From assembly GCA_050330055.1 (NCBI GenBank), contig JBHJOF010000397.1, positions 1 through 24,288 of the forward strand: DNA of 24,288 bases, given 5' to 3'. How positions within the stretch are numbered: position 1 is the first letter of the stretch; each line of letters starts with the position of its first letter. Shown here piece after piece: positions 7,653-15,703 of the stretch. The position numbers were made by a program, and so were the translations under genes. This stretch comes from JBHJOF01 sp050330055 (GTDB taxonomy: Bacteria > Pseudomonadota > Alphaproteobacteria > Kiloniellales > JAKSDN01). The notes below the pieces were generated by a model. That model did not search any database. It had not been told where the DNA came from and saw only the letters and a list, made by a program, of their open reading frames with translations.

Positions 7653-8966
7653 ATGACGGACGAAGGCGCGGCGCCGACCCTGCCGCGCGAGGTCGAGGTC
7701 GCGGTCATCGGCGGCGGCATCGCCGGCGTCTCGACCGCCTATTTTCTGGCCAAGGCGGGCGTGCCGGTCGCCCTCTTCGAGAAGGGCCGCATCGCCGGCG
7801 AGCAGTCCTCGCGCAACTGGGGCTGGGTGCGCAAGCAGCGCCGAGACCCGGCCGAGATCCCGGCCATGATCGAGAGTTCCCGCATCTGGCAGGGCCTGGA
7901 GCGCGAGATCGGCGCCGACATCGGCTGGCACCAGGGCGGCGTCGCGCACTTCGCCACCACCGAGGCCGAGCTCGACAAGTACGAGAGCTGGCTGGAGCAT
8001 GCCAGGCCCTATCAGCTCGACTCGCGCCTGCTGTCGGCCAAGGAGGCCGACGAGCTGGTCGGCCAGACGGAGCGGCGCTGGAAAGGCGCGCTCTTCACGG
8101 CGAGCGACGGCCGCGCCGAGCCGGCCAAGGCCGCCCCGGCCATCGCCCAGGCGGCCGAGCGGCTGGGCGCGCAGGTCTTCGCCGGCTGCGCCGTGCGCAC
8201 GGTGGAAACGGCCGCCGGCCGTGTCGCCGGCGTGGTGACCGAGCGCGGCCGGGTCGCCTGCCGTGCCGTGGTCTGCGCTGCGGGTGCCTGGAGCAGCTAC
8301 TTCAGCCGCAACCTGGGTGTCGATTTCCCGCAGCTGTCGGTGCGCTCCTCGGCGCTGCGCACCACGCCGGCGCCGCTCTTCACCCAGGCCGGCGTCTGGG
8401 GCGGCGGTTGTGCCGTCCGGCGCCGCCAGGACCGCGGCTATACGGTGTCGCGTGGGCAGGGCAGCTTCGACGTCGTGCCCGACGCGTTCCGCTATCTTCG
8501 GCCGTTCCTGCCGTGCCTGCGCATGTCAATCGGCAACGTTCGCCTGCGCCTGGGCGGTGCCTTCCTCGAGCAGCTCATGCGGCCACGCCGCTGGGGACCG
8601 GAGGCGGCGACGGTGTTCGAGCGCGTGCGGATGCTCGACCCCGAGCCCGATCATCAGGTGCTCGCCGAGGGCCTGGCCAACGCCAAGCGCCAGTTCCCCG
8701 CACTGCGCGACGCCCAGATCGCGGAATCCTGGGCCGGCATGATCGAGGTGACGCCCGACGCCCTGCCGGTGCTCGACGCCGCGGGCCCGGAGGGCTACTT
8801 CATCGCCAGCGGCTTCTCCGGCCACGGCTTCGGTTTCGGGCCGATTGCCGGCCAGCTCATGGCCGAGCTGGCGACCAAGGGCCAGGCGCACCTCGACCTC
8901 ACCGCCTTCCGCCTGACCCGCTTCAGCGACGGCTCCAGGATCCAGCCGCCCTTTTCGCCGTTCTAA
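7653..8966 (+). CDS. FAD-dependent oxidoreductase, DAO (D-amino acid/sarcosine oxidase-like) family
   Basis: A 437-residue protein with an N-terminal Rossmann FAD-binding motif, VIGGGIAGVSTAYFLAKAG (glycines 20, 22, 25), a SSRNWGWVRKQ segment typical of a DadA/sarcosine-oxidase-like subgroup, and the C-terminal flavin-binding block ASGFSGHGFGFGPIAGQLMAEL. Family members oxidise C-N bonds of amino or N-methyl compounds. The gene starts 6 bp after the fhcC stop, so it is very likely cotranscribed with the fhc cluster. A tempting but unproven idea is that it releases formaldehyde, or a methylene-pterin, from an N-methylated substrate. No second domain for folate binding is present (unlike dimethylglycine dehydrogenase). 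The substrate cannot be predicted from sequence. Confidence 0.85.
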   Translation: MTDEGAAPTLPREVEVAVIGGGIAGVSTAYFLAKAGVPVALFEKGRIAGEQSSRNWGWVRKQRRDPAEIPAMIESSRIWQGLEREIGADIGWHQGGVAHFATTEAELDKYESWLEHARPYQLDSRLLSAKEADELVGQTERRWKGALFTASDGRAEPAKAAPAIAQAAERLGAQVFAGCAVRTVETAAGRVAGVVTERGRVACRAVVCAAGAWSSYFSRNLGVDFPQLSVRSSALRTTPAPLFTQAGVWGGGCAVRRRQDRGYTVSRGQGSFDVVPDAFRYLRPFLPCLRMSIGNVRLRLGGAFLEQLMRPRRWGPEAATVFERVRMLDPEPDHQVLAEGLANAKRQFPALRDAQIAESWAGMIEVTPDALPVLDAAGPEGYFIASGFSGHGFGFGPIAGQLMAELATKGQAHLDLTAFRLTRFSDGSRIQPPFSPF

Positions 8967-8985
8967 CCGCTCTTTTGGGAGCCGG

Positions 8986-9570
8986 CTACGTCGCCTTCGG
9001 CCGGTAGCGGCTGAGCAAGGTGGCGACCGAATCGTCGAAGCTCTCGTAGACGCCGGTCGAGCGGGCCACCACCATGGCGCCTTCGAGCGCCGCTAGCAGC
9101 AGGCCGGCCTCGGCCGCAGGCTCCGCCTCCAGGCGCAGCTCGCCGCGGTCGCGGCCCCGCTGCAGGACGCCCGCCAGCCAGTTGCGGTTGCAGTCGAAGA
9201 AGCCGCCGACCTGCTCGATGACCTCGCGCGGCAGCTTGCCGGCCTCGGCGCCACCCAGGCCGCAGAGCGACATGCGATTCTGCTCGACCAGTGCCTTGCG
9301 GAACAGCGCGGCATAGCGTTCGAGGATCTCCATGCTGTCGGCGCAGTCGCGCTGCATCTGTTGCAGGCTGGCCCGGAACAGGTCGCGGTAGCGCGCCGCC
9401 ACCTGGGCGCAGAGCTCGGCCTTGCGCGGGAAGTGGCTCTGCACGCTGGAAGTGCCGATGCCGAAGAGGTCGGCGATCAGGTCATAGCTGAGGCCGCCGT
9501 ACCCCTGCAGCTCGACGATGGCCTGCGCTGACTCCAGGATGCGCGCCTTGATGTCCGGCAGCGGCGCCAT
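8986..9570 (-). CDS. TetR-family transcriptional regulator
   Basis: About 194 residues from the ATG at 9570, or 204 from an upstream ATG at 9600; neither has a good ribosome-binding site, and the conserved part starts at PDIKARILESAQAIV, so I prefer the shorter form. The N-terminal helix-turn-helix reads GYGGLSYDLIADLFGIGTSSVQSHFPRKAEL, typical of TetR. The C-terminal ligand domain (LFRKALVEQNRMSLCGLGGAEAGKLPREV) resembles TetR_C regulators in which a Cys lies in a short CGLGG-like motif. It is convergent with the FAD oxidoreductase with only 19 bp between them. Target and ligand are unknown; the neighbouring oxidoreductase or fhc genes are candidates only. Confidence 0.85.
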   Translation of the reverse strand: MAPLPDIKARILESAQAIVELQGYGGLSYDLIADLFGIGTSSVQSHFPRKAELCAQVAARYRDLFRASLQQMQRDCADSMEILERYAALFRKALVEQNRMSLCGLGGAEAGKLPREVIEQVGGFFDCNRNWLAGVLQRGRDRGELRLEAEPAAEAGLLLAALEGAMVVARSTGVYESFDDSVATLLSRYRPKAT

Positions 9571-9623
9571 CGCCTGCCGCTTGTCGCAGAATGGGATCAT
9601 GGCTTTGCAGAATCGCGGTTTGG

Positions 9624-9797
9624 CTAATCGCGGCGCCCTGCTGTGGCGCGGCTGAGCAGCACCTGCTCGAGCGAGCGCAGGGGCCGCTCCAGGTAGGGGC
9701 TGACGGCCAGCGCGCAGTCCCGCGACGGGCCGCTGGGCTCCTCATGCGCCGATTCGCCGTCGCTCGCGTCAGTATGGACAAAAACATACGAATACAT
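9624..9797 (-). CDS. Small hypothetical protein (57 aa)
   Basis: A short open frame upstream of and on the same strand as the TetR gene. The ATG at 9797 is preceded by AGGGAG with a 9-nt spacer, a good ribosome-binding site. The product begins MYSYVFVHTDASDGESA and ends PYLERPLRSLEQVLLSRATAGRRD. The composition is balanced, unlike the Arg/Ala/Pro-rich antisense shadows common in this DNA, and the PYLERPLRSLEQ tail looks like a structured amphipathic helix. I recognise no family. It may be expressed with the TetR gene, which starts 23-53 bp downstream. Confidence 0.45.
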   Translation of the reverse strand: MYSYVFVHTDASDGESAHEEPSGPSRDCALAVSPYLERPLRSLEQVLLSRATAGRRD

Positions 9798-9890
9798 ACG
9801 ACATCTCTCCCTGACCAAGCACGTGGCGGGAAACGCGGCGTGCTCCCGCTATTTGCCGCTCGTGGATGGGTTGGGCGGAATGTATGTATT
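9791..9890. promoter_or_regulatory. Inverted repeat in the divergent small-ORF/LysR control region
   Basis: AATACATAC (9791-9799) has an exact inverted partner GTATGTATT (9882-9890), and a related ACATACGA occurs twice at 9784-9802. These AT-rich words stand out in the GC-rich background and sit between the small ORF (-) and the LysR gene (+). They could be operator half-sites for one of the two flanking regulators. The rest of 9798-10047 shows no gene, only the LysR leader. Confidence 0.25.
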
Positions 9891-10047
9891 GGCCGGGGCG
9901 CTATGCCAGATCGCGGCGGCTAATGATTCGTTGCATGCGCTGCAGGGTGCTGACGCCTTGCAAGCCGGCGCGGCTTGCCAAACTAAGGGGCTTCCCCTCT
10001 TCGCGACCAAGAGGCTGCGGCCAGGGCAGGTACAGGAGGTCGACGCG

Positions 10048-10947
10048 ATGGAGCTGCATCAGGTCAGGTACTTCCTCGCCGCCTGCGACACCCTCAACTT
10101 CACGCGGGCAGCGGAGGCCTGCGAGGTCGCCGTGCCGACGCTGACGCGGGCGATCAAGAAGCTCGAGGACGAGCTGGGCGGGCAACTGTTCCGGCGTGAA
10201 CGCCACCTGACGCACCTGACCGACCTCGGCCGCCTGATGCAGCGCCACCTGGCCGACGCGCAGGCCGCGACCGACGCGGCGCGCCGCGCGGCCGAGAAGC
10301 ACGCGGCCTCGGAGACGCGGCTCAAGTTCGGCATCATCGCGACCCTCTCGTCGGCGCACCTCGTCGCCTACCTGCGGGCGCTGGCCAAGCGGGCGCCGGA
10401 GCTCGACCTCGATATCTGGGAGAGCCACTGCGCCGACATAGGCCAGGCGCTGGAGAACGCCGAAATCGACATCGCCATTATGAGCTGGCCCGACTATCCG
10501 GAGCGCTTCCGCGCCGAGACGCTCTACGAAGAGCCCTATCTCGTCGCCTTCGCGCCGGGGCACCGCTTCGAAGGGATGAACGCGGTGCCGCTCGCCGAGC
10601 TGGAGGGCGAGCCCTACATCAAGCGGCTGCACTGCGAGTTTCCTTCGAATTTTATGAAGCTCGGCGTCGCCAAACCCTACCGCTCGGTGCGCGTGCGCTA
10701 CTCGACAGAGCGCGAGGACTGGGTGCAGTCGATGGTCGCCGCCAATCTCGGCTGCACGCTGATGCCGCAGTACCTGCCGTTGCTGCCGGGCATCCTGACG
10801 CGGCCGCTGATCCAGCCGATCGCGCATCGCACCGTCAGTGTCGTCACAATGGCGGGCCGGCGCCACTCCGGCCCGGTGAAGCACGCCCTGGAGACCGCAC
10901 GCGCGATGCGCTGGGACAGCGTGCCGGCGATGGCCGGCGCCCGCTGA
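10048..10947 (+). CDS. LysR-family transcriptional regulator
   Basis: A 299-residue LTTR of normal length. The ATG at 10048 has a near-perfect AGGAGGT 7 nt upstream, which fixes the start although the frame is open further upstream. The winged HTH lies at the N-terminus: MELHQVRYFLAACDTLNFTRAAEACEVAVPTLTRAIKKLEDELGGQLFRRER. The effector-binding domain begins around residue 90 (LKFGIIATLSSAHL). LTTRs often control a divergent neighbour; here the upstream neighbour on the other strand is the small ORF/TetR unit. The downstream DUF2189 gene is convergent with only 3 bp between stops. The regulatory target and inducer are unknown. Confidence 0.92.
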   Translation: MELHQVRYFLAACDTLNFTRAAEACEVAVPTLTRAIKKLEDELGGQLFRRERHLTHLTDLGRLMQRHLADAQAATDAARRAAEKHAASETRLKFGIIATLSSAHLVAYLRALAKRAPELDLDIWESHCADIGQALENAEIDIAIMSWPDYPERFRAETLYEEPYLVAFAPGHRFEGMNAVPLAELEGEPYIKRLHCEFPSNFMKLGVAKPYRSVRVRYSTEREDWVQSMVAANLGCTLMPQYLPLLPGILTRPLIQPIAHRTVSVVTMAGRRHSGPVKHALETARAMRWDSVPAMAGAR

Positions 10948-10950
10948 GAC

Positions 10951-11802
10951 TCAGCGCGCCACCACCTTGCGATAGAGGTGCCAGGTGGCGTGGCCGAGCA
11001 CCGGCATGACGATGATCAATCCCAGGAACAGCGGGATCGAGCCGAGCAGCAGGCCGCCGGCGACGATCACGCCCCAGGCCGCCATGGGCACCGGGTTCGC
11101 CATGACAGAGCGCACCGAGGTCGCAATCGCGTTGCGCAAGCCAACGTCGCGATCGAGCAGCAGCGGAAAGGACACCACGCTGATCGCCAGCACCACGACG
11201 GCGAAGAGGAAGCCGACGCCGATGCCGACCACGATCATGGTCCAACCCGCGGCGGTGGTGAAGACGGCGCGCTCGAAGGCGGCGAACGAAGCCGGCGGTT
11301 CGGGCCCCAGGGTCAGCAGGTAGATCACCTGGGCGGAGACCAGCCACAGCAGGAAGATCGCCAGCAGCAGCAGGCCCAACACCAGGATCGCGCCGAACGA
11401 GGGCGAGCGGATCATGCCGAAAGCATGGACCCAGGTCGCCTTCAGGCCCTGCTCGCGCCGCCGGCTCATCTCGTAGAGCCCGACCGCGGCGACCGGGCCG
11501 ATCAGCGCGAAACCCGACGCCAGCGGGAACAGCAGCGGCAGCATGTCGTAGTTGAAGGCGAAGCGCGCCAGGACGATGCCAGCTACGGGATAGATGATGC
11601 AGAGGAAGACGACGTCGGTGCGGCAGGCGGCGAAGTCGTCGAGCCCTTTCCTCAGAACGTCCCGCAACTCGGCTATGGAAATCTGACGGACCGCCGGCAG
11701 CGCCTCGCTGCTGCGCAGGCTGCGGCCGGTCGAATCGACGTGCGAGGCCGCGTGCCTGAACTGATCCGCCCCCCATTCGATGGGGTTCCGAATGGTGGCC
11801 AT
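10951..11802 (-). CDS. DUF2189 family integral membrane protein
   Basis: A 283-residue membrane protein. A soluble N-terminal stretch (about 1-60, with VRQISIAELRDVLRKGLDDF) precedes about five to six hydrophobic segments near residues 63-80, 88-110, 136-162, 185-213 and 240-270. The block FPLLLDRDVGLRNAIATSVRSVMANP between the last two segments is characteristic of DUF2189 proteins, which are widespread in alphaproteobacteria and often near cytochrome oxidase genes. Function is not established. It does not obviously belong to the C1 pathway and may be a bystander. Confidence 0.85.
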   Translation of the reverse strand: MATIRNPIEWGADQFRHAASHVDSTGRSLRSSEALPAVRQISIAELRDVLRKGLDDFAACRTDVVFLCIIYPVAGIVLARFAFNYDMLPLLFPLASGFALIGPVAAVGLYEMSRRREQGLKATWVHAFGMIRSPSFGAILVLGLLLLAIFLLWLVSAQVIYLLTLGPEPPASFAAFERAVFTTAAGWTMIVVGIGVGFLFAVVVLAISVVSFPLLLDRDVGLRNAIATSVRSVMANPVPMAAWGVIVAGGLLLGSIPLFLGLIIVMPVLGHATWHLYRKVVAR

Positions 11803-11987
11803 GACCGTTCCTCGAGAACCGCTGGTTAGCCTGGTCGCGGCCCATGCTGTCCTGACGTGCGGTTCAGCCGCCGGCTGCGAGAAAGCCGAGACCTGCCACT
11901 GTAAAGATTATACGCCTGCCGCGGGCCGGCGTCTCATCACAATCTGTGACGCCAGGATGGTGTGCAGCAGTGACGAATTCGGGTGTT

Positions 11988-12047
11988 CCTCACCCTTCGC
12001 GGAGCCCGCCGTAGCGCAAGCGTAGGCGGGCGTCTCGAAGGGTGAGG
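11988..12047. repeat. Palindromic dispersed repeat (REP-like hairpin)
   Basis: A perfect 12-bp inverted repeat, CCTCACCCTTCG (11988-11999) and CGAAGGGTGAGG (12036-12047), encloses a second hairpin, GCCCGCC (12004-12010) with GGCGGGC (12025-12031). This CTCACCCT...AGGGTGAGG architecture resembles intergenic palindromes found in many copies in alphaproteobacterial genomes. It lies between the DUF2189 and PCD genes, near the 3' end of the PCD gene, and might also act as its terminator. Bases 11803-11987 hold nothing else I can recognise. Confidence 0.7.
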
Positions 12048-12068
12048 AGCGCCACTTGGCCCAGCCGC

Positions 12069-12446
12069 TCAGTCGTACTTGATATAAGCGAAGCGCTGGT
12101 CGTCCGGGGTGCCCTCCAGGGCGCCGCCTTCCTTACCGGGCTGCCACTGGATCACGTCCTCGATCTTTCTGGCGAGGGCGAAGTCCTTGTCGGTGATGCC
12201 CTTGGCCGCGTGGTTCATCAGGCGCACCTCGACCCAGGCGTAGGAGGCGGTGATGTCCGGGTGGTGGAAGGCGGCCTCCGCCAGATGCCCCACGGTGTTG
12301 ATCACCATAAGGGTGCCCTTCCAGCTGTTGGTCTTGTACTTGCGCCTGATCCAGCCCTTTTCCAGGTACCAGTGCGGCAGCTCCTTCTTCAGACGTGATT
12401 CGACCTCGGCGTCCGAATAGGTTCTTTCCTTTGCACGCTCTGTCAT
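12069..12446 (-). CDS. Pterin-4a-carbinolamine dehydratase-like protein
   Basis: A 125-residue protein with the PCD/DCoH signature: GHLAEAAFHHPDITASYAWVEVRLMNHAAKGITDKDF, including His61-His62-Pro63 and His79, the histidines of the active-site motif. The N-terminal part (LPHWYLEKGWIRRKYKTNSWKGTLMVINTVG) also fits. Classical PCD recycles 4a-hydroxytetrahydrobiopterin for aromatic amino acid hydroxylases; no such hydroxylase is seen here. Related proteins sit near other pterin or molybdopterin genes, so a role with H4MPT or the metal-pterin cofactor is plausible by context. It is divergent from the beta-RFAP synthase gene, with 60 bp between start codons. The C-terminal extension EGGALEGTPDDQRFAYIKYD is slightly longer than usual. 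Confidence 0.88.
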   Translation of the reverse strand: MTERAKERTYSDAEVESRLKKELPHWYLEKGWIRRKYKTNSWKGTLMVINTVGHLAEAAFHHPDITASYAWVEVRLMNHAAKGITDKDFALARKIEDVIQWQPGKEGGALEGTPDDQRFAYIKYD

Positions 12447-12472
12447 TGATTTCCGAATCCGCTTTTGCGACC

Positions 12473-12500
12473 GTATAGGTCACGGGGTTAGTGCGGCTAG
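12473..12500 (-). promoter_or_regulatory. Possible promoter for the PCD-like gene
   Basis: On the minus strand, CTAGCC (12500-12495) and CTATAC (12478-12473) are separated by 16 bp, near the alphaproteobacterial consensus. The -10 element ends 26 nt before the PCD start codon. The shared 60-bp region probably also holds the start of the beta-RFAP synthase operon on the other strand (TAGAAT at 12498-12503). Pattern match only. Confidence 0.35.
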
Positions 12501-12506
12501 AATAAA

Positions 12507-13568
12507 GTGATTCCAAAGCGACAGGCAACCTGGCCGGCCGCCGCGCGGCGCGGCGGCGGGCGGCAGCGACCCGGGGCGGTCCACGGGGCGGTCGCCGTCG
12601 CGGTGCCGGCGCGCCTGCATCTCGGCCTGCTCGATCTGGAGGGGCGGTCGGGTCGGCGCTTCGGCTCGTTCGGCATCACGCTGGAAGGTCCGCGCACGCG
12701 GCTGGTCGCGGCGCGGGCGCGTGGGTTGAGCGCCGAGGGGCCGGATGCGGCGCGCGTCGAGGCCTACCTGGCGGCGACCGTGCACCACTTCGGTCTCGGC
12801 GATGCCTTAGACGGCGGCTGTCACATCCGCGTCGAGGAAGCGATCCCGGCGCACAGCGGCCTTGGCTCCGGCACCCAGCTGGCCCTGGCGACGGGAGCCG
12901 CCGCCTGCGCCCTGGCCGGGGTCGAGGCGGCGCCGCGCGTTCTGGCACAGGCGCTCGATCGCGGCCGGCGCTCCGGTGTCGGCATCGGCGCCTTCGAGCG
13001 GGGTGGCGTGCTGCTCGACGGCGGCAAGGGCCGGGACAGCCGGCCGCCGCCCGTGATCTGCCGCATGGCCTTTCCCGCCGACTGGCGCATAATCCTGCTG
13101 CTCGACAGCGGCCATCACGGCCTACATGGCGCCGACGAGCTGGCGGCCTTTGCTGCGCTGCCGCCGTTCCCGGACGAGCAGGCCGCGCAGCTCTGCCGCG
13201 TCGTGCTGCTGGGCGCGCTGCCGGCCCTGGCCGAGGCAGACATCGTCGCTTTCGGTGCTGCGGTCAGCGAGCTGCAGCGCGTCACCGGCGATCACTTCGC
13301 GCCGGCCCAGGGCGGCCGCTTCGCCAGCCCCCGGGTAGCCGCGGCGCTGGCCTGGCTCGAGCAGGCGGGCGTGCCGGGGCTCGGCCAGAGCTCTTGGGGG
13401 CCGACCGGCTTCGCCCTGGTCGAAAGCGAGGGCGCGGCACGTCGCCTGCTCGACGGCCTCGGTGCCAGCAGTGCGGCTGAGGGTTTGGAAGTCCGGCTTT
13501 GTCAGGGCCGCAACAGCGGCGCCACGGTGGAGCCTGTCGTTGCCGAGGTGATTGCGGCTGGACCCTGA
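12507..13568 (+). CDS. Beta-ribofuranosylaminobenzene 5'-phosphate synthase
   Basis: GHMP-kinase-superfamily protein, 353 residues from a GTG at 12507. It condenses pABA with phosphoribosyl pyrophosphate, the first committed step of H4MPT synthesis. Family features are VPARLHLGLLDLEG near the start, the glycine-rich GHMP loop PAHSGLGSGTQLALATGAAAC (about 114-134), SGVGIGAFERGGVLLDGG and the C-terminal GLGQSSWGPTGFALVES. The first about 32 residues are low-complexity and unlike the family, so translation may start at GTG 12603 instead. It is not adjacent to the pab genes but shares their product. It heads a + strand run of six genes. Confidence 0.88.
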   Translation: MIPKRQATWPAAARRGGGRQRPGAVHGAVAVAVPARLHLGLLDLEGRSGRRFGSFGITLEGPRTRLVAARARGLSAEGPDAARVEAYLAATVHHFGLGDALDGGCHIRVEEAIPAHSGLGSGTQLALATGAAACALAGVEAAPRVLAQALDRGRRSGVGIGAFERGGVLLDGGKGRDSRPPPVICRMAFPADWRIILLLDSGHHGLHGADELAAFAALPPFPDEQAAQLCRVVLLGALPALAEADIVAFGAAVSELQRVTGDHFAPAQGGRFASPRVAAALAWLEQAGVPGLGQSSWGPTGFALVESEGAARRLLDGLGASSAAEGLEVRLCQGRNSGATVEPVVAEVIAAGP

Positions 13569-13641
13569 CAGCGGTTATCTCCGGCCCCAGTCGTCGGCAA
13601 GGAGCCGGCAGCAAGAAGTCGGCAACGAGAAAGCGACAACA

Positions 13642-14538
13642 ATGGAACGCCCCTTCATCCTGCACATGCTGAGCCCGCGCAAGCACGTCAGCCCCTTCGA
13701 CGTGAACATGGCGCTCGACGCCGGCTTCGACGCCGTGGTGCCCTACGGCAACGTCGAGCTGGGCGAGGTCGCGGGCCTGGTGCAGGACGCCATCTTCTCG
13801 CGCGGGCCCAAGGGCGTAAAGCGCACCGGTGTCTTCATCGGCGGCAAGGACGCGGGCCTCGCCCTCGACATGCTGGAGGCGGCGAAGAAGGCCATGTTCC
13901 CGCCCTTCCAGCTCTCGGTCTTCGCCGACCCGGCCGGCTCCTTCACCACGGCGGCGGCCATGGTCGCCTGCGTCGAGGTAAAGCTGAAGGCGGCGCATGG
14001 CGGTGGGCTCGAGGGGCGCAGAGTGATCGTGTTCGGCGCCACCGGCGTGGTCGGCTACTCGGCCGGGGTCATCGCCGGCGGCGAGGGCGCCGAGGTCACG
14101 CTGATCGGCTATGACGGTCCCAAGCGCGTCGAGAAGGCCGCGGCCGACGCCAAGCGGCGCTTCGAGGTCGATCTCGGCTTTGCCGACGGCAGCAGCGACG
14201 CCCTGAAGGAGAAGCTGGTCAAGCACGCCGAGGTGATCCTCTCGGCCGGCCGTGCTGGGGTGCAGGTGCTGTCCAAGGCGCAGCTCGCCAAGGCCGGCGC
14301 GCTCAAGGTGGTGGCCGACGTCAATGCCGTGCCGCCGGCCGGCATCGAGGGCCTCGAGGCGCAGGACGACGGCAAGGAGATTCCGGGGACGAGCGGCCTC
14401 GGCGTCGGCGCGCTGGCGATCGGCAACGTCAAGTACCAGGTCGAGTCCGGCCTGTTCCGCAAGATGATCGAGACCGACAAGCCGCTTTACCTCGACTTCC
14501 GCGACGCCTTCGCCCTGGCGCGCGAGATCGTTGGATGA
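13642..14538 (+). CDS. mtdB: NAD(P)-dependent methylene-H4MPT dehydrogenase
   Basis: A 298-residue protein starting at ATG 13642 (MERPFILHMLSPRKHVSPFDVNMALDAGFD). It oxidises methylene-H4MPT to methenyl-H4MPT with NAD(P)+. The N-terminal substrate domain is followed by the Rossmann motif VIVFGATGVVGYSAGVIAG and the late block GTSGLGVGALAIGNVKYQ. The H4MPT gene context favours MtdB over the NADP-specific MtdA, which also uses folate, but coenzyme preference cannot be read with certainty from sequence. Its TGA overlaps the ATG of the next gene (ATGA). The 73 bp before the start lack a strong ribosome-binding site. Confidence 0.93.
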   Translation: MERPFILHMLSPRKHVSPFDVNMALDAGFDAVVPYGNVELGEVAGLVQDAIFSRGPKGVKRTGVFIGGKDAGLALDMLEAAKKAMFPPFQLSVFADPAGSFTTAAAMVACVEVKLKAAHGGGLEGRRVIVFGATGVVGYSAGVIAGGEGAEVTLIGYDGPKRVEKAAADAKRRFEVDLGFADGSSDALKEKLVKHAEVILSAGRAGVQVLSKAQLAKAGALKVVADVNAVPPAGIEGLEAQDDGKEIPGTSGLGVGALAIGNVKYQVESGLFRKMIETDKPLYLDFRDAFALAREIVG

Positions 14539-15701
14539 GTAGGCCGCTGCTCATCGTTGCGATCTCCGGGCGGACTCTGGCCGCTGCGGCGCGGCGCGCC
14601 GGCTTCGAACCGGTGGTGATCGACCTCTTCAACGACCTCGATACCCGCACGCTCGCCATCCGCAGCCAGGCGGTTGCCGGCAGCATAGATGAGGGCTTCG
14701 AGACTGAAGCGCTGCTGGCGGCAGCCATCGCCGATCCGGACCTACAGCTGGTCTATGGCGCCGGCTTCGAGGATCGCCCCGAGCTGCTGGCGCGGCTGGC
14801 GGCGGGCCGGCGGCTCTACGGCAATGCGCCCGAGACCCTGGCGCGGATCAAGGACCCGGCGTACTTCTTCCGGCTGCTCGATCGCCTCGCGGTGCCGCAT
14901 CCCGAGATCGCGCTCGGACCGCCCGAGGCTGACGCCGGCTGGCCGGGCGGCTGGCTGGTCAAGCGCATCGGCGGTGCGGGCGGCGCCCACGTGCGTGCCG
15001 CGCGGCGCGAGGGCGCGGTTGCCGGGCACTACTTCCAGCGCCGCTCCGAGGGCCGCTCGGTCTCGGCGCTGTTCCTGGCCAACGGCCGAGACGCCCTGAC
15101 GCTGGGCTTCAGCCTGCAATGGGGTGCGCCGGGGCGCGGCCTCGGTTTCCTCTTCGGCGGCGCGGCCCAGCCGGCGCGCTTCGAACCGGCAATCGCCGAG
15201 ACTATGGCCGGCATCCTGCCGCGGCTGGTGGCCGAGACTGGGCTGGTTGGGCTGAACAGCGCAGACTTCCTGGTGCGCCCCGACGGCTTCGAACTGCTGG
15301 AGATCAACCCTCGGCCGGGCGCCACCCTGGACATCTTCGACAAGGCGCCCCAGGGAGCGGGGGAGGACGCAGGGCAGGGGCTGCTCGCGCTGCACCTGGC
15401 AGCCTGTGATGGCGTGCTGCCGCCGACCTGGTGGCCGGCGCCTGGCGCCTCCGCCTGCGCCGTGCTCTACGCGCCGCGTGACCTGACCGTGCCCAAGCAC
15501 TTTGCCTGGCCCGGCTGGGCCGCCGACCGGCCGGACGGGGGCAGCGCGATTCCCGCCGGTGCGCCGCTCTGCACGGTGCTGGCCGAGACGGCCGAGACGA
15601 GCGACGTCGACCGGGTGCGGCAGCTGGTCGAGCAGCGCAGCCGGCAGCTCCTGCGGGCTATCGAGCATCCCGGCGCCGACGCCCTCCTGGGGGCGGCCTA
15701 G
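14535..15701 (+). CDS. ATP-grasp domain protein of bacterial C1 islands
   Basis: A 388-residue ATP-grasp enzyme. An N-terminal pre-ATP-grasp domain (LIVAISGRTLAAAARRAGFEPVVIDLF) is followed by the nucleotide-binding segment WLVKRIGGAGGAHV (Lys143) and the Mg-binding block LNSADFLVRPDGFELLEINPRPGATLDIF (about 241-269). A C-terminal region of about 110 residues follows the ATP-grasp fold. Genes of this type are regular members of bacterial H4MPT/methanofuran islands, and a ligase step in cofactor synthesis (for example adding glutamate) is the usual guess; the exact reaction is not established to my knowledge. Its start overlaps mtdB by 4 bp and it ends 2 bp before mch, so it is cotranscribed with both. 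Confidence 0.82.
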   Translation: MSRPLLIVAISGRTLAAAARRAGFEPVVIDLFNDLDTRTLAIRSQAVAGSIDEGFETEALLAAAIADPDLQLVYGAGFEDRPELLARLAAGRRLYGNAPETLARIKDPAYFFRLLDRLAVPHPEIALGPPEADAGWPGGWLVKRIGGAGGAHVRAARREGAVAGHYFQRRSEGRSVSALFLANGRDALTLGFSLQWGAPGRGLGFLFGGAAQPARFEPAIAETMAGILPRLVAETGLVGLNSADFLVRPDGFELLEINPRPGATLDIFDKAPQGAGEDAGQGLLALHLAACDGVLPPTWWPAPGASACAVLYAPRDLTVPKHFAWPGWAADRPDGGSAIPAGAPLCTVLAETAETSDVDRVRQLVEQRSRQLLRAIEHPGADALLGAA

Positions 15702-15703
15702 CC

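Noticed and set aside
8967..9005. Hairpin-like GCCGG repeats between the FAD oxidoreductase and TetR genes as a terminator
   Set aside because: The pairing is short and imperfect and no T-run follows.
7643..9007. Alternative frame over the FAD oxidoreductase (454 residues)
   Set aside because: The other frame (7653-8966) carries the Rossmann and DAO motifs; this one is Arg/Gly/Pro-rich and motif-free.
9901..10884. Minus-strand open frame opposite the LysR gene
   Set aside because: The LysR reading has an HTH, normal length and a strong ribosome-binding site; the antisense product has no motif.
10978..11829. Plus-strand open frame opposite the DUF2189 gene
   Set aside because: Its product is an extreme Gln/Asp/Arg/His-rich sequence, a reverse reading of membrane helices.
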